Counted from the stretch's first letter, positions 11,622 to 22,512 are shown. The stretch: 64,000 bases of DNA from Dillenia suffruticosa (GCA_033439265.1 JAVTVX010000019.1:3417501-3481500); one strand, 5' to 3'. Notes: generated by a model from the letters alone, not told the origin. Translations and numbers: made by a program.

Positions 11622-13335
11622 TGTCACGCCCCAAACCGGGATCGTGAATAGCCGCCCATTACCCCTGGATGCCAGCTGTATTTTTATAGAAAATCGGGTA
11701 GAATCTCCCCATAAGCCGGAGGTTTCCCGTGTACAATTTCACCTATATATCACATTCATCCTGTAAAATAAACAAATAGTTATTCTGGTCTCTCCAAAAT
11801 TAACAAATACCACAGTCAACATTCAAACCAACGCAAGACTACAAAGTTTCTAGCAGTTCTAGCAGCAGACCTCTACTGTCATGTCCAACTAGAGTATGAT
11901 CAGCGGCCACACCGAGCGGACCTAACTTTTATCTTATATACAATAATTTTCCCAAATAACATTCAAATACGTACAATCGTCTCAATGCAAACGAAATATG
12001 AGAATTTCATAACTAAATATATATGAATTATACAGTCATCCCAAAATAAGTACATAACCAACTACGGACCTAAATATCAAGATCTCGTAGGGTCGAAATA
12101 AAATAAAGATTTTATATTTTTATTTGAAGTAAATCTCACCGTCGTGAATATCAAATCTGCTCTAGAGTCTGTAACGTCGCTCTATCATAATAAACCTGTC
12201 TGATGAGAGAAAGAGATGGGTGAGTATCATGGAAAGATACCCAGTGAGTGAGGGGGATAATATCAAGCATAAATAGTGTGGGTGAATATTGAAGTGTTAA
12301 ATAATATCATTCGAAACAAAATTTACATTTCGCAGCTAAACATGCAAAACATGATATGTTTAGCAATTTGAAATCATTTAATCAATCACACGATAACAAG
12401 TATGTATACATCCATTTAAAATCAAGTAATATCAGAGCGAGTCAAAAATGATCCTGGCAAAGGTCAACCGTGACCAAGAACAGACGCATCGGGGGTTTTA
12501 TTATGCATAGACTTTAAAACGCTCACTACCCCGACGTTGGCCATGAGTTCGTTGGGGCTAACTCATCGTCGTGTATAGGACCCCACCCGATGCTAAACGG
12601 TGGCGTCACGCACGTTCTCCCCTTACGTGTGTTCAACCGGCCGCGCCTATAGCCCAATGAGCATATCCGGGCAACCTGTGCCTCTACAACCGCCATTCGT
12701 AGCTACGGAATCATCAATATTATCATCATAGTATCACAAGGGCACAACGTCCTAGAACACAACGTCCCACAAGTAAAATCATATCATCGCATAATTAGTG
12801 GGCATCCGACCCACATAGTTCATCAAAACATTTCAAGTCTGCATGCCAATACATTTTATCAAATCATTTCAAAACAGTATATCAATGCAACGGTAGAAAA
12901 TGAAATTTTCAATTTTTAAAGTAATGGCACAATTTTTATTTCATTCCAAATCATGGATGCATAGTTATCGTGAATATAATTCAAGACACTCCAATAATCA
13001 CAAAACAGATTTGAAATTTAATATCATACGTCAAATCAATGCATATCAAAAACATGTTTTATCGAAAATACGGTAGAAAACACGTTTTACTATTTTATGC
13101 AAGAGATTAGGGTCTTACTCACATATTTAGGGAGAGTGGTCACTCTATATTTTTCAAATCAATCCAATTGACTTCTCGAGTCTCCAAAAGACAAATCTAA
13201 TCAAATCATCAAATTTTATATCAAATAAAACTCTAATAAGAGATTTTCAATTTTTCATTCCAATTTAATAACAATGAAATTAGGGCTTTTTAGCCCTAAT
13301 CCAATTTGGGGATTTTTATTTCTTTTTTTTTTTCA
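11622..13335 (-). repeat. gypsy 5' LTR
   Basis: On the plus strand the LTR runs from TGTCACGCCCC to TTTTTCA, so on the minus strand it starts TGAAAAA and ends GGGGCGTGACA. It is 1714 bp long, next to the primer-binding site on one side and BAHD coding sequence on the other. It has no open frame of note. A partner LTR was not found. The fragment at 4475-4682 shares its terminal phrase but is in the opposite orientation. Confidence 0.75.
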
Positions 13336-13770
13336 CCATGCCAAGACAATGTCACTTACAATCGACTCTGGAGGGAGCTGAGGAGCAAGGGGATAAAATT
13401 CGGTTGTAATTCTGGGATATTTTGATGTAAGATAAACAAAATTATCTTTATTGGATTTCATGAATAACAATGAAATCGAATTACCATCAACGTAATGGAT
13501 TTTGGGTTTTATTTTCGGATTTGGAGTTTTAGAAAAGACTAGATGCCCAGCAAACATATAAAAGTGCATGAGAGTGAGGGAGAGTGGGTATTTGAGTTCT
13601 GAAATGAAACATTGGGCTGCGTGTAGGTGGGAATGTTCATAAAAGATCACGGGTTGGACAGGAAGATGGTGTAACCATGGAAGGTCAAAAAATGTGAGTG
13701 GGAGAGACTTCTACAACACAGTGGCGCCTGGTTGGGCTGCCACTCGACATTGCTCAATCGCAGTGAACAT
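13336..13770 (-). pseudogene. BAHD acyltransferase N-terminal half, cut by the gypsy LTR
   Basis: The minus-strand ATG is at 13770. The N terminus reads MFTAIEQCRVAAQPGATVL and then meets an in-frame TAG at codon 20. It continues KSLPLTFFDLPWLHHLPVQ, FYEHSHLHAAQCF, LSLTLMHFYMFAGHLVFSK and IHYVDGNSISLLF. It ends at ESIVSDIVLA, where related copies go on toward the HEAGD catalytic motif. The break is exactly at the gypsy LTR start (13335). The early stop and the truncation make it a pseudogene. It is nearly the mirror image of the copy starting at 15845, upstream sequence included. Confidence 0.85.
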
Positions 13771-14106
13771 TTCTACAGGTAGTAGAACTAGAGATGGATT
13801 TGTTAATAGGATAAAGGACCAATATAGGAAGCCTATACCGTGTCATTATTATAGTGTTTGGAAGATGAGAGATTTAGAGAAAATATTGAGGTGAAATTTG
13901 GTAAAAAATTGATGAAAAAGGAAATTTATTGTAGTGCTTTGTACATTTAGGATATATATGGTAAGATAGTAATAATTTAAAAATAAAATTTACTTTCAAT
14001 ATTTTGCAGAATTATTCTCTCTCTTTTGTTATTGAAATAGGAGAAACTTTTAGGATCTGAAAATTTTTGGGGTAATTTTTCTCACTTTGCTACTCCTTTT
14101 TCTTAA

Positions 14107-14320
14107 ATATATTGTTCCTCAACGAAGTTCAAGTCATCGCCAAAGATTGTAGCAAAAGCGTCCTTTTTAATCTTTGGGAAAGGCAAGCCAATCTAAAGAA
14201 CTCCTTTGACATCTCGGGTTTCATTCAAGGATATACCATTGGTGAAATCAATTGAGACAACTTCAACTTTCTTAGGTTTTTCCCTACCAAACTCTGCACC
14301 GTGAATCGCAAACTCTTGTA
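14107..14320 (-). pseudogene. BAHD acyltransferase C-terminal fragment
   Basis: The minus strand reads FAIHGAEFGREKPKKVEVVS, then IDFTNGISLNETRDVKGVL, a stop, then IGLPFPKIKKDAFATIFGDD. The DFGWG structural motif is decayed to EFGRE. It lies upstream, on the same strand, of the N-terminal piece at 13770, so it belongs to a different, neighbouring copy or to a rearranged one. Confidence 0.8.
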
Positions 14321-14355
14321 AATGGCTTCAACTGTTAATATTTAGCCGAGGCAGA

Positions 14356-15362
14356 TTCAGGGTGTCAACGATTCAGTTCGATTCGATTTAGTGGTCAAAT
14401 CGAACTAAATCAAAAATCAAAATTTAAAAAAAAAAATAAACCTAACTAAACCGAATTTAATTCAGTTTAAATTGAATTTTTAATAAAATTAAAATTACAA
14501 TTGCATTGTCCAATTTGTTGAGGAAAAGGATGTCCCTTGAGTGCCCTTGACGAATCAAAGGGCTACTCGAAGGAAACCCTGGAAAACCTCATGAATTCAT
14601 AACCCAACTACTCACATACTCAACTACAATGAAAGAGAATGATAGGGTCATTGAAGAATGTTGGCAATGATGATGGTATTGTTGGAGAGGGAGAGATATC
14701 GAATTTGAGATCGAGGGAGAGAGACCAAAGCCAAGGCTGATGCTGAAGAGAGAGAAGATGAGCCCCGTTTCTCAATGAGTCTTTGACTACCGATAGCAAT
14801 CAACGATAGTCACGACCAGTAAGGGAGAGAACTAAGAGAGCGGAAGAGCAAAATGTGAAGAGAGATGATTTCAACTGAGATTGAAATAGAGAAGAAAGAG
14901 AGGGATTCCAACTATTGTCAAAGCGATCAAGTGGTGGTGGCTATGATGGAGAGAGATGATGGAGAGCTCTGCAAGAGTTGGAAGAGAAGAGAGAGAGAGG
15001 GCGGAACGCGATTACATTCTACTTCTCTCTTCGAAACCTACTTCTCACTTTTCTGGTTTTTTTTTTTTTCCTTTTTTTAATAGAGATGATAAGGGTTGTG
15101 GTGGTGGCTGTGATTTTTTTTCTAATTTTCCTCTTTCGGTTCAGTCTCTCTCTCTTTCTGGCTCTCCCGGTCAAAAAAAAATTATTTTTATTTAGTTTGG
15201 TACAACCCGAACTAAACTTTTTCTCTTAGTTAAACCAAAATCTAATCAAAAAACTCTAATTTGGTGTGATCCGAATCGAATTTATTTTTCAATAAAAAAA
15301 AAAAAGGAACCAAACTGAAAATGGTTTGGGTTGTCGGTTTAATCCAAACCACCTGCAATCCT
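14356..15362. mobile_element. Possible hAT-like non-autonomous element
   Basis: The ends are flanked by the direct repeat AGGCAGA (14349-14355 and 15363-15369), seven bases, close to the 8-bp duplication of hAT elements. The left end, TTCAGGGTGTCAAC, is followed by many copies of GATTCGATT/AATCGAACTAAA-like words. The right end has AACCGACAACCCAAACC-like words on the other strand and finishes TGCAATCCT. Such subterminal AACCGAAC repeats are typical of hAT MITEs. The middle is GA-rich and low in complexity, with no transposase. The terminal inverted repeats are weak, so the call is tentative. Confidence 0.45.
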
Positions 15363-15844
15363 AGGCAGAGTAGATTTTACCCTAACTGGAAGTAGGATAA
15401 AAGTCGGGGAAAACCATAAAAAAATAAAAATAATATAAAATATTAAATTATTTTATATTTATACTTTGTTTTTTTAGACAACTTTCTCTCTTCTCATCTC
15501 TCTCTTTCTAAATCTGGAAAATAGGTAAAATCATTACCAAAAAAATTTGTTAAAATTAAAAATTTCTCCTATTTCAACTGCACAAGGAGGAAAAAATATT
15601 TCTGAAAAATATTGGAAGTAAATTCTATTTTTAAATTATTACTATCTTACAATATATGTCCTAAATCTGCAAAGCACTACAATAACTTTCCTTTTTAATC
15701 AATTTTTACCGAATTTCACCTCAATATTTTTCCTAAATCTCTCCTCTCAAACGCTATAATAATGACACTGGACAGGCCTCCTATATCGGTCTTCTATAGT
15801 CGATCCTATTAACAAATCCTTCTCTAGTTCTACCACCTGTAGAA

Positions 15845-16610
15845 ATGTTCACTGTGATGGAGCAATGCCGAGTGGCAGCACAACCGGGCACCACTGTGTT
15901 GGAGAAGTCTCTCCCGCTCACATCTTTTGACCTTCCATGGTTACACCTTCTTCCTGTCCAACGTGTGATCTTTTATGAGCATTCCCACATGGACGCAGCT
16001 AGACTTGTAACCGGGCCGGGTCGGTTCCAAAATTTTTTTTAATTGAACCGGCTCGGCCCGCTGAACCGGAACCGGCGGGCCGGTTCACACTGGGCCTGAC
16101 CGGTTTGGGTCGAAAAGGAGGTGTAAAATTGAAAAGAGAAAAAAGGACAAGGAGTTGTTGGAACCGGTCGGGCCGGGCCGGTTCCCAGTTCCAACATCAG
16201 TTGAACCGGCCCAACCCGTTACATACCGGTTCGGGGCCGGCTTGGGTTATTGTGGCTCCGGTCCTGTTCACAGACCGGGCTTTTTTTGAGCCGACTGAGC
16301 CAATTTTCAGACCCAAACCGGCTCAGACACGTCTCTAGACGCAGCCCAGCGTTTCATTTCAAAACTCAAAGACTCACTTTCCCCCACGCTCAAGCAGAGA
16401 TGCCAAGGGGGGTGTTGAGGTGGGTTTGTGTTTCCCCAAGATTGATATGGATGCTTTTGCTATTATATTTGCCGATGGCCTCAAGTCTATTGAAAAGTCT
16501 TGTGTGAATGCATAAAAGCTTCGCCCCCTTTATTATTTTCTCTATGCGTAAAACAAATTATGAATAAATCTTTTGCATTGGAAGGTGCATTTTTCTATCA
16601 TCAATGAAAT
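15845..16610 (+). pseudogene. BAHD acyltransferase, MITE-split and internally deleted
   Basis: The copy starts MFTVMEQCRVAAQPGTTVLE and continues KSLPLTSFDLPWLHLLPVQ, then FYEHSHMDAA. A 338-bp MITE interrupts it at 16000-16337. Coding resumes at about 16346 with the QRFISKLKDSL-type segment. At about 16390 it jumps straight to the C-terminal block RDAKGGVEVGLCFPKIDMDAF (16388-16500), so roughly 320 residues, including HXXXD and DFGWG, are deleted. Its 3' flank is shared with the fragment at 1927-2221. The first 200 bases, 5' flank included, look nearly identical to the copy at 22513. Confidence 0.85.
16000..16337. mobile_element. hAT-type MITE with 8-bp target duplication
   Basis: The element runs from TAGACTTGTAACCGGGCC to CGGCTCAGACACGTCTCTA and is flanked by identical 8-bp copies of GACGCAGC (15992-15999 and 16338-16345). 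The paralogous BAHD copy carries the uninterrupted site AGACGCAGCCCAGCG at about 22660. The reverse complement of the right end, TAGAGACGTGTCTGAGCCGG, is a loose match to the left end. The interior is GC-rich, with repeated CCGG/GGGCCGGG words and no coding capacity. The size, the 8-bp duplication and the TAG ends fit a hAT MITE. Confidence 0.85.
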
Positions 16611-17235
16611 AATACCATTTTATTAGCTTTTATAAATATTTATTAAAAATACTTGTCTTTACTTGGTGGTTAAAGATTGTTAATTCTGATTTGCAATAAT
16701 GTTAAATAGATCGAATAAATCATAAACCAAATATACAAATTCTGTATGTGAATTTATATCGGCAAATTTTTAATTAAATAATCAGTATATTTTGATAATT
16801 CAGATAAATATTTATTAATAATTAATTAAGATAAGAATAAATTTGATTCATGCTAAAATTTTTTTATTCTTATTAACAAATGCTAAAATAATAAGAATTT
16901 TTAAAAATTGATTCAAGCTTAAAAATATTTTTATTTGGTTTTAATCTTTGATATTTATTTTATTTCCGGTTTAAAGTTAATCAGATCTTATAATCGGGCA
17001 TGACTCTCCTTTGGTTGAACTCTTGAAATTTTCAAAATAACAACTGATATTGAAATGTCTGAACAATTCTTTTAGCAAATTTAAAATTTATTCAACAGTT
17101 TTTAAAATATTATTCTTTTTTCTCTCGCAATTGAGAGTTTCTTTTTAGGTTTAAGTCCTACGTCTTCTCTCGTCTCTCTTTTTTCTCTGCATGGATTCGG
17201 AAATAAAAGCATCCACAAATGAATCAATATAATTT
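16611..17235. other. AT-rich spacer, nothing recognised
   Basis: This spacer lies between two BAHD relics. It has long A/T runs, no open frame with family resemblance and no clear terminal repeats. Confidence 0.5.
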
Positions 17236-17783
17236 TATATGTATGCCAGTCATTTAGTCTTTTCCAAAACTCCAAATTCAAGCATAAAATCCGAAATTCG
17301 CAGGTAGTTCAGTTCCATTAACATTTATGGAATTGAATCAATATAATTTTAATTATCTTGCATCCAACTATCCTAGAATTGCATCCAGATTTCCTCCTCT
17401 TTTTCCTCTCCTTCCTACTGAATCATTCATAGGTGACACGGTCATGGTGCCCTTTATGGCTGTTCAGGTGACATTTTTCCCCGGGTCGAGTATTTGTATA
17501 GGGTTCACGGCCCGACACGAGGGCGGAGATGGGAACACGTTTACCCGATTCATAAGATCATGGGCTTCGATCACTAAATTAGGCTCAGATGTGCCTTTGT
17601 TGGGAGAGAAATTGGATCAACCCATTTGTTTCCACCGGAGGAGTGTTGTTAAGGACCCAAACCCTTGAAAAGCTTTTATGGAGCACGGTTAGCCCTAGAA
17701 TAATTGATCAACAACTTCCTAAGGACCAATCTCGGGCCACATTCAGAATGACCCCCGAAAAAATCCGGAATGCTTTTATTTAA
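17236..17783 (+). pseudogene. BAHD acyltransferase middle fragment
   Basis: The fragment begins near YASHLVFSKTPNS and runs through LASNYPRIASRFPPLFPLLP, then ESFIGDTVMVPFMAVQVTFF. It then reaches FTARHEGGDGNTFTRFIRSW, where HEGGD is the HXXXD catalytic motif, intact here. LGEKLDQPICF follows, then a frame change near 17660, ending around MTPEKIRNAF. Both ends are missing: there is no start, no YFGNC block and no DFGWG. It therefore covers roughly residues 75-260 of a 450-residue protein. Confidence 0.85.
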
Positions 17784-17967
17784 AACAACAATAAAAATAT
17801 ATTTACAAATTTTATGTTAAAAATACTGATTTAAATGAATTATTTTTAACAATATCAATGCCACAATAAACCTCCACCCCTTTTACAACTTCACCCAAAC
17901 ACAATATATAACAAAGCTCATCCATGCTTATTGTCCAATGGCAAAACATTATATTTTCTTAATTAAA

Positions 17968-18096
17968 TTCTCAAATTTGAGTTTTAGAAATAGAAAAAAC
18001 AAACCCTAAGAGAACTCGTCGGTATGATAGTAAGGTTGAGCTGGATTAGTAAGAATTAATAAATTAATTATCGAATACCGATCGGTCAGAAAAAAA
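17968..18096 (+). mobile_element. SINE relic (family 1)
   Basis: The segment shares an order of words with the better copies at 36500-36671 and 62555-62735: a B-box-like AAATTTGAG, TTAGAAATAGAAAAAA, AGAGAACTCGTCGG, GAGCTGGATTAGTAAG, then ATCGAATACCGATCGGTCAG and an A-tract. It is a degenerate tRNA-derived SINE. No clear target duplication was found. Confidence 0.45.
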
Positions 18097-18949
18097 TAAC
18101 AATAACACAAACTTTTCCATACATTTATTTAAAAATCTTTTTAGCGGTAAAAATTTAGTTATTGTTTTTTGAGTATATAACATAATTTTATCAATATTTG
18201 TAATATTCTACAAACTATTTGATTTTTTAGTTAAACAATGTGGGAATTAAAAGAAGAAAATTGTCTCACCAGCCAAATTATTTATGGAGAATTTCATAGA
18301 TTAGAATCTGGGCATTTGGTTATTTTTGACTGCTTGGCTTGGCATATGAAAAGGAATTTTCATGTTCCAAGAAACAGTTTAATGATCTTAAATCTTTTCT
18401 TAATTAAATCTATTATATTTTTTAATAAGTTTTGGATTTAAAATTTGAGAATAAAAAAAATTATATTAGAAGAGTTGTTTCTAAGATAAATCTAATAATT
18501 ATTAAAATCAAATTAGTTAAAATATGATTTCGGTAAAAAAAAAAAAAAGAAAAAATTCTATGCACTGCTTTGGTTTAGAGTGGGGTCGCTGCAGGCTGGC
18601 AGTTCTGCTCCTTCACTCTCTGATTCATTCTTGCTCAAGTGTGTCATTAATTTGTTGACGCCTCAAGTTTTGAATAAAAAAAATATACGTACACACACAC
18701 ACACACATTTATATCTATGGCAACTTGTTGACACCAGTTGAATGCAAGCACCCCTCTAGTCCCTCCCTCTCCCCCACACTATAATTACTCTTGATAAGTG
18801 AAGTTGAGCTACTCTGTGTGTGAAGTAGTTGGAAGTCATTAAAGCCAACCCCACGACATAACCATGACCCTAATTAAACCTTCTTCATTGTACCTTTCAA
18901 ACATAACTAATTGAACATTTTTTAGGAAGTAGATTAAATGTAATTAGTC

Positions 18950-19215
18950 ACAACACTAAGAGCACTGATGTCTCTCGGACCCCATTAAAAAAATAAAAAA
19001 AATTTAAAAAATGGTCGCTATTCCATCGATAATCGATCGCTAAAATTTCAATCGGTAATCCGTCGCTGATAATTTTACAAAAAAATTAAAAATAAAAATT
19101 ATAAAATTATAAAAAATCCGTTGTTAATTCGTTGGTAATCCGTCAGTAAAATTTTCGTCGGTAATCCGAAATCCATCAATAATTTTCCCTAAAAGTTCAT
19201 TTTCTAACAGTAAAA
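18950..19215. repeat. CACTA-type subterminal repeat cluster
   Basis: The words TCGGTAATCCGTCGCTGA, TTGGTAATCCGTCAGT and TCGTCGGTAATCCGAAATCC recur here, matching the subterminal repeats next to the CACTA end at 2222. The right side finishes TTTTCTAACAGTA, which could be a decayed TTTTCTAGTAGTG terminus. No transposase is present. It is probably the remains of a CACTA end or MITE. Confidence 0.45.
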
Positions 19216-19249
19216 ATTGGGCTGGAAAATGGACTTGTGGTCCGTCAGA

Positions 19250-19780
19250 TCAGCCTTTTTTCAAGCATCTCTTGTGCTTGCCTTTGAATTTCCTCCTTCT
19301 AAAAATGAGCATAGTGATAATTAGGGGAAACATTGATCGGAGTAGATTTGTCCTTGAGCACAATGGAGTGATCATGCTCTCTTTGTGGCTGTATTGACTT
19401 GGGCTCTCGGTTACTTGCTCAAATCTGCCCAAAAGAGTTTGGATCTCTTGGGGAAGGTTAAGAATATCTTCAGAGGTGCTGGAGCCCTCTTTGGAGATGT
19501 TTTGGGCAGCTAGTTGTGTGTGGATGTGGACTGCAAAGTCCTGTCTACCCTTTTTTATCATGGTTTGCAAGGATGCCATCTCCACTCCTTTGACAAGAGC
19601 TCGATTATCCATCTTTAACTTGATCCACCAGCTATTGTGAAGGAATTTCATCTCCATTGTTCTATAATCAGCTACTATTTGTCTAAGTTTCTCCGGCCAT
19701 TGCGCCCCTAAGACAACATCCAAGCCGACAACTTGAAGGGAATTTCATCTCCATTGTTCTATAATCAGCTACTATAATCG
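19250..19780 (-). pseudogene. gypsy polyprotein fragment (protease-RT linker)
   Basis: A 157-codon minus-strand ORF starts MDVVLGAQWPEKLRQIVADY, matching the LGIQWL-type end of gypsy protease domains. It then has MEMKFLHNSWWIKLKMDN and, further on, LPQEIQTLLGRFEQVTESPS. After one frame change come REHDHSIVL-like and YHYAHFQKEEIQ-like words that normally precede reverse transcriptase. The end RCLKKG corresponds to the MLEKG segment. It is an isolated fragment without LTRs. A 35-bp sequence starting AATTTCATCTCCATTGTTCT is present twice, at 19644-19678 and 19741-19775, so the 5' end carries a 97-bp-period duplication. Confidence 0.75.
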
Positions 19781-20527
19781 GGAGGGGAAAACCCCAAAAA
19801 AACCAATTACATATTCATAAATTTTACTGGATCTATTTGGGTGGTTGATGTGAAATATGTTTCAGATAATTATTGGACTATGCAAGATAGATCCAAGAAA
19901 GGAAAAATGACTCGTTAACTTAGTTTTAGTTAGTTTTTTAATTATTTTTAGTTTCTTAATTTTTATAGTTTTTAAATTTCTTTAGTTTTTTAATTTTTTT
20001 AGTTTTTAGATTTATTTAGGATAAGTTTGGTTCATGGAAGAGGAGGAGGAGGAGGGGGAAGGGGAAGAGGAAGTGAAAGGGGAGATTTATTTTACCCGGT
20101 GAAAGTGAATATATTTTTTTTTTATTTTGTTTGGTAGGAGTGGATGAGAAGGAAATGTGTATTATAATAAAAATCACCATATATATTCAGAGGTCACCTT
20201 TGTTCTGTGGTCCTTCTCCCTCTATGTTGAGAAATGAAATTTGTCCACATTTAAATTCAAATGAATTACAGGTTGTCATGCATGAGGCTGGCATATATCA
20301 AAGCCCATTAACATTTGTCCCCATTTTTTAATGGCTGAAGGCCTATGTCTTATAGCCAGAGCCACACACTGCAGCGATTCGTACACGAGGCAATGGTCAA
20401 GACTTTTTAACAGGTTTTTCACGTGGCCACGATCAATAAAATCTTCTTAGGCTTGGTGGGTACTGCCTAGCCTATTCACAAGCTTCTATTTAGCTGAACA
20501 TTTTCATCCTTAGGTATCACGTTTCAC

Positions 20528-22242
20528 ATGGCAATGATCAGTGTGCTTGAGCATTGCAGGGTGGTGCCACCACCAGGCACCACTGTGTCGGAAAAGTCTC
20601 TCCCTCTCACGTTTTATGATCTCCCATGGCTACAATGGCCTCCAATCCAACACCTCATCTTTTACGAGTTCGCGAAAGACCAACAAATACCAACACATGA
20701 AACCATCATTTCCAATTTAAAAGGCTCTCTCTCTCTTACTCTCAAACGCTTTTACATGCTTGCTGGACATCTCACATTCCCTCCAGACTCCGATGTGCCC
20801 GCAACCCGTTATGTTGAAGGCGATTCTGTATCCTTAGCCTTTGCTACTTCCACCCAGGATTTTCATTACCTTACCTCGGACTCACCTAGGAATGCCTCCG
20901 AGTTTCACCATCTTGTCCCTGAACTGGAGGAGACCAAAACGACATCCCTTTTGGCTATCCGAGTAACTTTCTTTCCCGGGTCGGGCTTCTGTGTTGGGCT
21001 CTCGATCCGACATGAGTCAGGTGAAGCGCCGACTTACATATTGGCCCACTTAAGGTTGTAAAATCCGGGGAGTGTCTTTTGTTGTTGACAAACTCTAAGC
21101 ATTTCACATAAAATGATTTCTTTAAAAATAATATTCCATCTCTGTTTTCGTATCTACCTGTTTGAAGTTTTTCTTAACAACTCAAGAAATTTTCGGAGCC
21201 ACCAGGCATGAATTTAAGTGAAATATAAGAGACATGTACTTTACAATAAATAATGGAAATAGAAAGCTGTTCAAATATTATGTTGATGCGCCGGCATGCA
21301 TGAATTTAAGTGAAATATGCATGTTTCTGTGTTATATTGCAGCCGATGCCAAAGCCCTAATGGGGTTTATAAAATCATGGGCTACAACCGCCAAGCTCGC
21401 CGAAGATGATTCCGAGGCCAAAGCTCCTCTTTTCTATGACCCGAGCATTATCAAGGATTCGAAAGGGATGGGTCAGATTCTTTGGAACAAATACGGGGCA
21501 GGAAGATTTGATGGATCCTCAAAACCCGACCAACTTATTCCAACTAACAAGGTTCGATCAACGTTCGTTATTGGCCGAGCTGATATTCAACGGCTCAAGA
21601 GGCATGTTTCCTCTAGCTGCCCAACGGTATCCCACGTGTCTGCTTTCACAGTCACGTGCGCGGTCGTATGGGCTAGCCTTGTCCAAGCGGGTTCAAGTAT
21701 CCGCCAATTTACCAAGGACGAGAATGATATGGAGCACTTTGCTTTCCCAGCCGATTGCCGGGCTCTTTTGGACCCACCTGTACCCGAAAGTTATTTTGAC
21801 AACTGTGTTATCACTTGTTTAATCAGTATAAAGAGATGTGAATTGAGTCGCAAAGATGGTTTTCTAGTTGCAGCCAAGTTAATGGGAGAGGCAATTACTA
21901 AGAGATTGAAAACCAAGGAGGGGTTGTCAAAATGTACGGAAGAATGGACGTTTAAGTTGGGGGAGACCGTGCGGGGAAACGTTATGCGGGTTGCCGGGTC
22001 TCCCAAATTTTTAGGTTTATGATATGGATTTCGGGTGGGGCAAGCCCAAAAAGAGTGAAATTGTCTCAATTGATTTGACCAGTGCCATGTCTATCAATGA
22101 AAGCAAAGATGGTGTTGAAGGTGATCTTGAGATCGGGTTGTCTTTAGAAGAGGTTAAGATGCATAAATTCACAAATGTGTTTACAGAATGCCTTAGGACT
22201 CTTGAAAACGATAAATTATCAAGCATGAGATTAAGGCTTTGA
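20528..22242 (+). CDS. BAHD acyltransferase (malonyltransferase-like), one intron, frameshifted near C terminus
   Basis: BAHD enzymes move an acyl group from acyl-CoA to an alcohol or amine. This copy resembles phenolic-glucoside/anthocyanin malonyltransferases (family inference; the substrate cannot be read from sequence). Exon 1 is 20528-21020 (MAMISVLEHCRVVPPPGTTV) and exon 2 starts at 21343. The 322-bp GT-AG intron splits the HXXXD motif: exon 1 ends IRHES plus one base, and the joined codon gives HESAD, an intact motif. Exon 2 carries FIKSWATTAKL, FAFPADCRALLDPPVPESYF and YFDNC, close to the YFGNC malonyltransferase signature. The frame stops at 22022 (390 residues). One extra T near 22018 puts the C terminus in another frame (22024-22242), which reads DMDFGWGKPKKSEIVSID and ends LSSMRLRL, so the structural DFGWG is lost unless this is an assembly error. 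It is the only near-full-length copy of the cluster. Confidence 0.8.
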
Positions 22243-22512
22243 TTATTTATAGTATTTATTTGTATTACATGTGTCTCATGGTTGTCCAAAGGGTGGGGCG
22301 ACGGTGGCTTCTCTGGTGTGCTTGTAAAATTATAATTTCAAATAAAAATTATATTTATTATATTACAAATTTTTATTTTTTTTCCTTGTGTTCAAAAAAA
22401 TAAATAAATAACTAAAATCTTCTAATTTATTTTCCTTTTTTATTTGTTCCATTAAAACACTAGGTAGTCGATCCTATTAACAAATCCTTCTCTAGTTCTA
22501 CCACCTGTAGAA

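Larger units (their letters stand above)
8080..13335 (-). mobile_element. Ty3/gypsy LTR retrotransposon, 3'-truncated
   Basis: On the minus strand the order is 5' LTR (13335-11622), primer-binding site (11614-11604), gag (about 11332-10510), protease, reverse transcriptase, RNase H (about 10420-8500) and the start of integrase (about 8500-8085). The order PR-RT-RH-IN identifies Ty3/gypsy, and the protein style suggests a chromovirus such as Tekay/Del (inference). The integrase core, chromodomain and 3' LTR are missing, so no target duplication can be tested. Its LTR abuts a BAHD coding sequence at 13336, which shows that it inserted into that gene. Confidence 0.85.

Noticed and set aside
2222..19215. 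One giant CACTA element from the 2222 end to the 18950-19215 repeat cluster
   Set aside because: The interval contains unrelated nested elements and BAHD copies, and the right end lacks a clear terminus.
21011..21060. HXXXD to HXXXE catalytic mutation in the BAHD gene
   Set aside because: The apparent Glu is intronic. Splicing restores HESAD.
22015..22022. A second BAHD intron (TTTTTAG acceptor-like) to explain the frame change
   Set aside because: No donor site was found and the flanking protein is continuous, so a one-base change is simpler.
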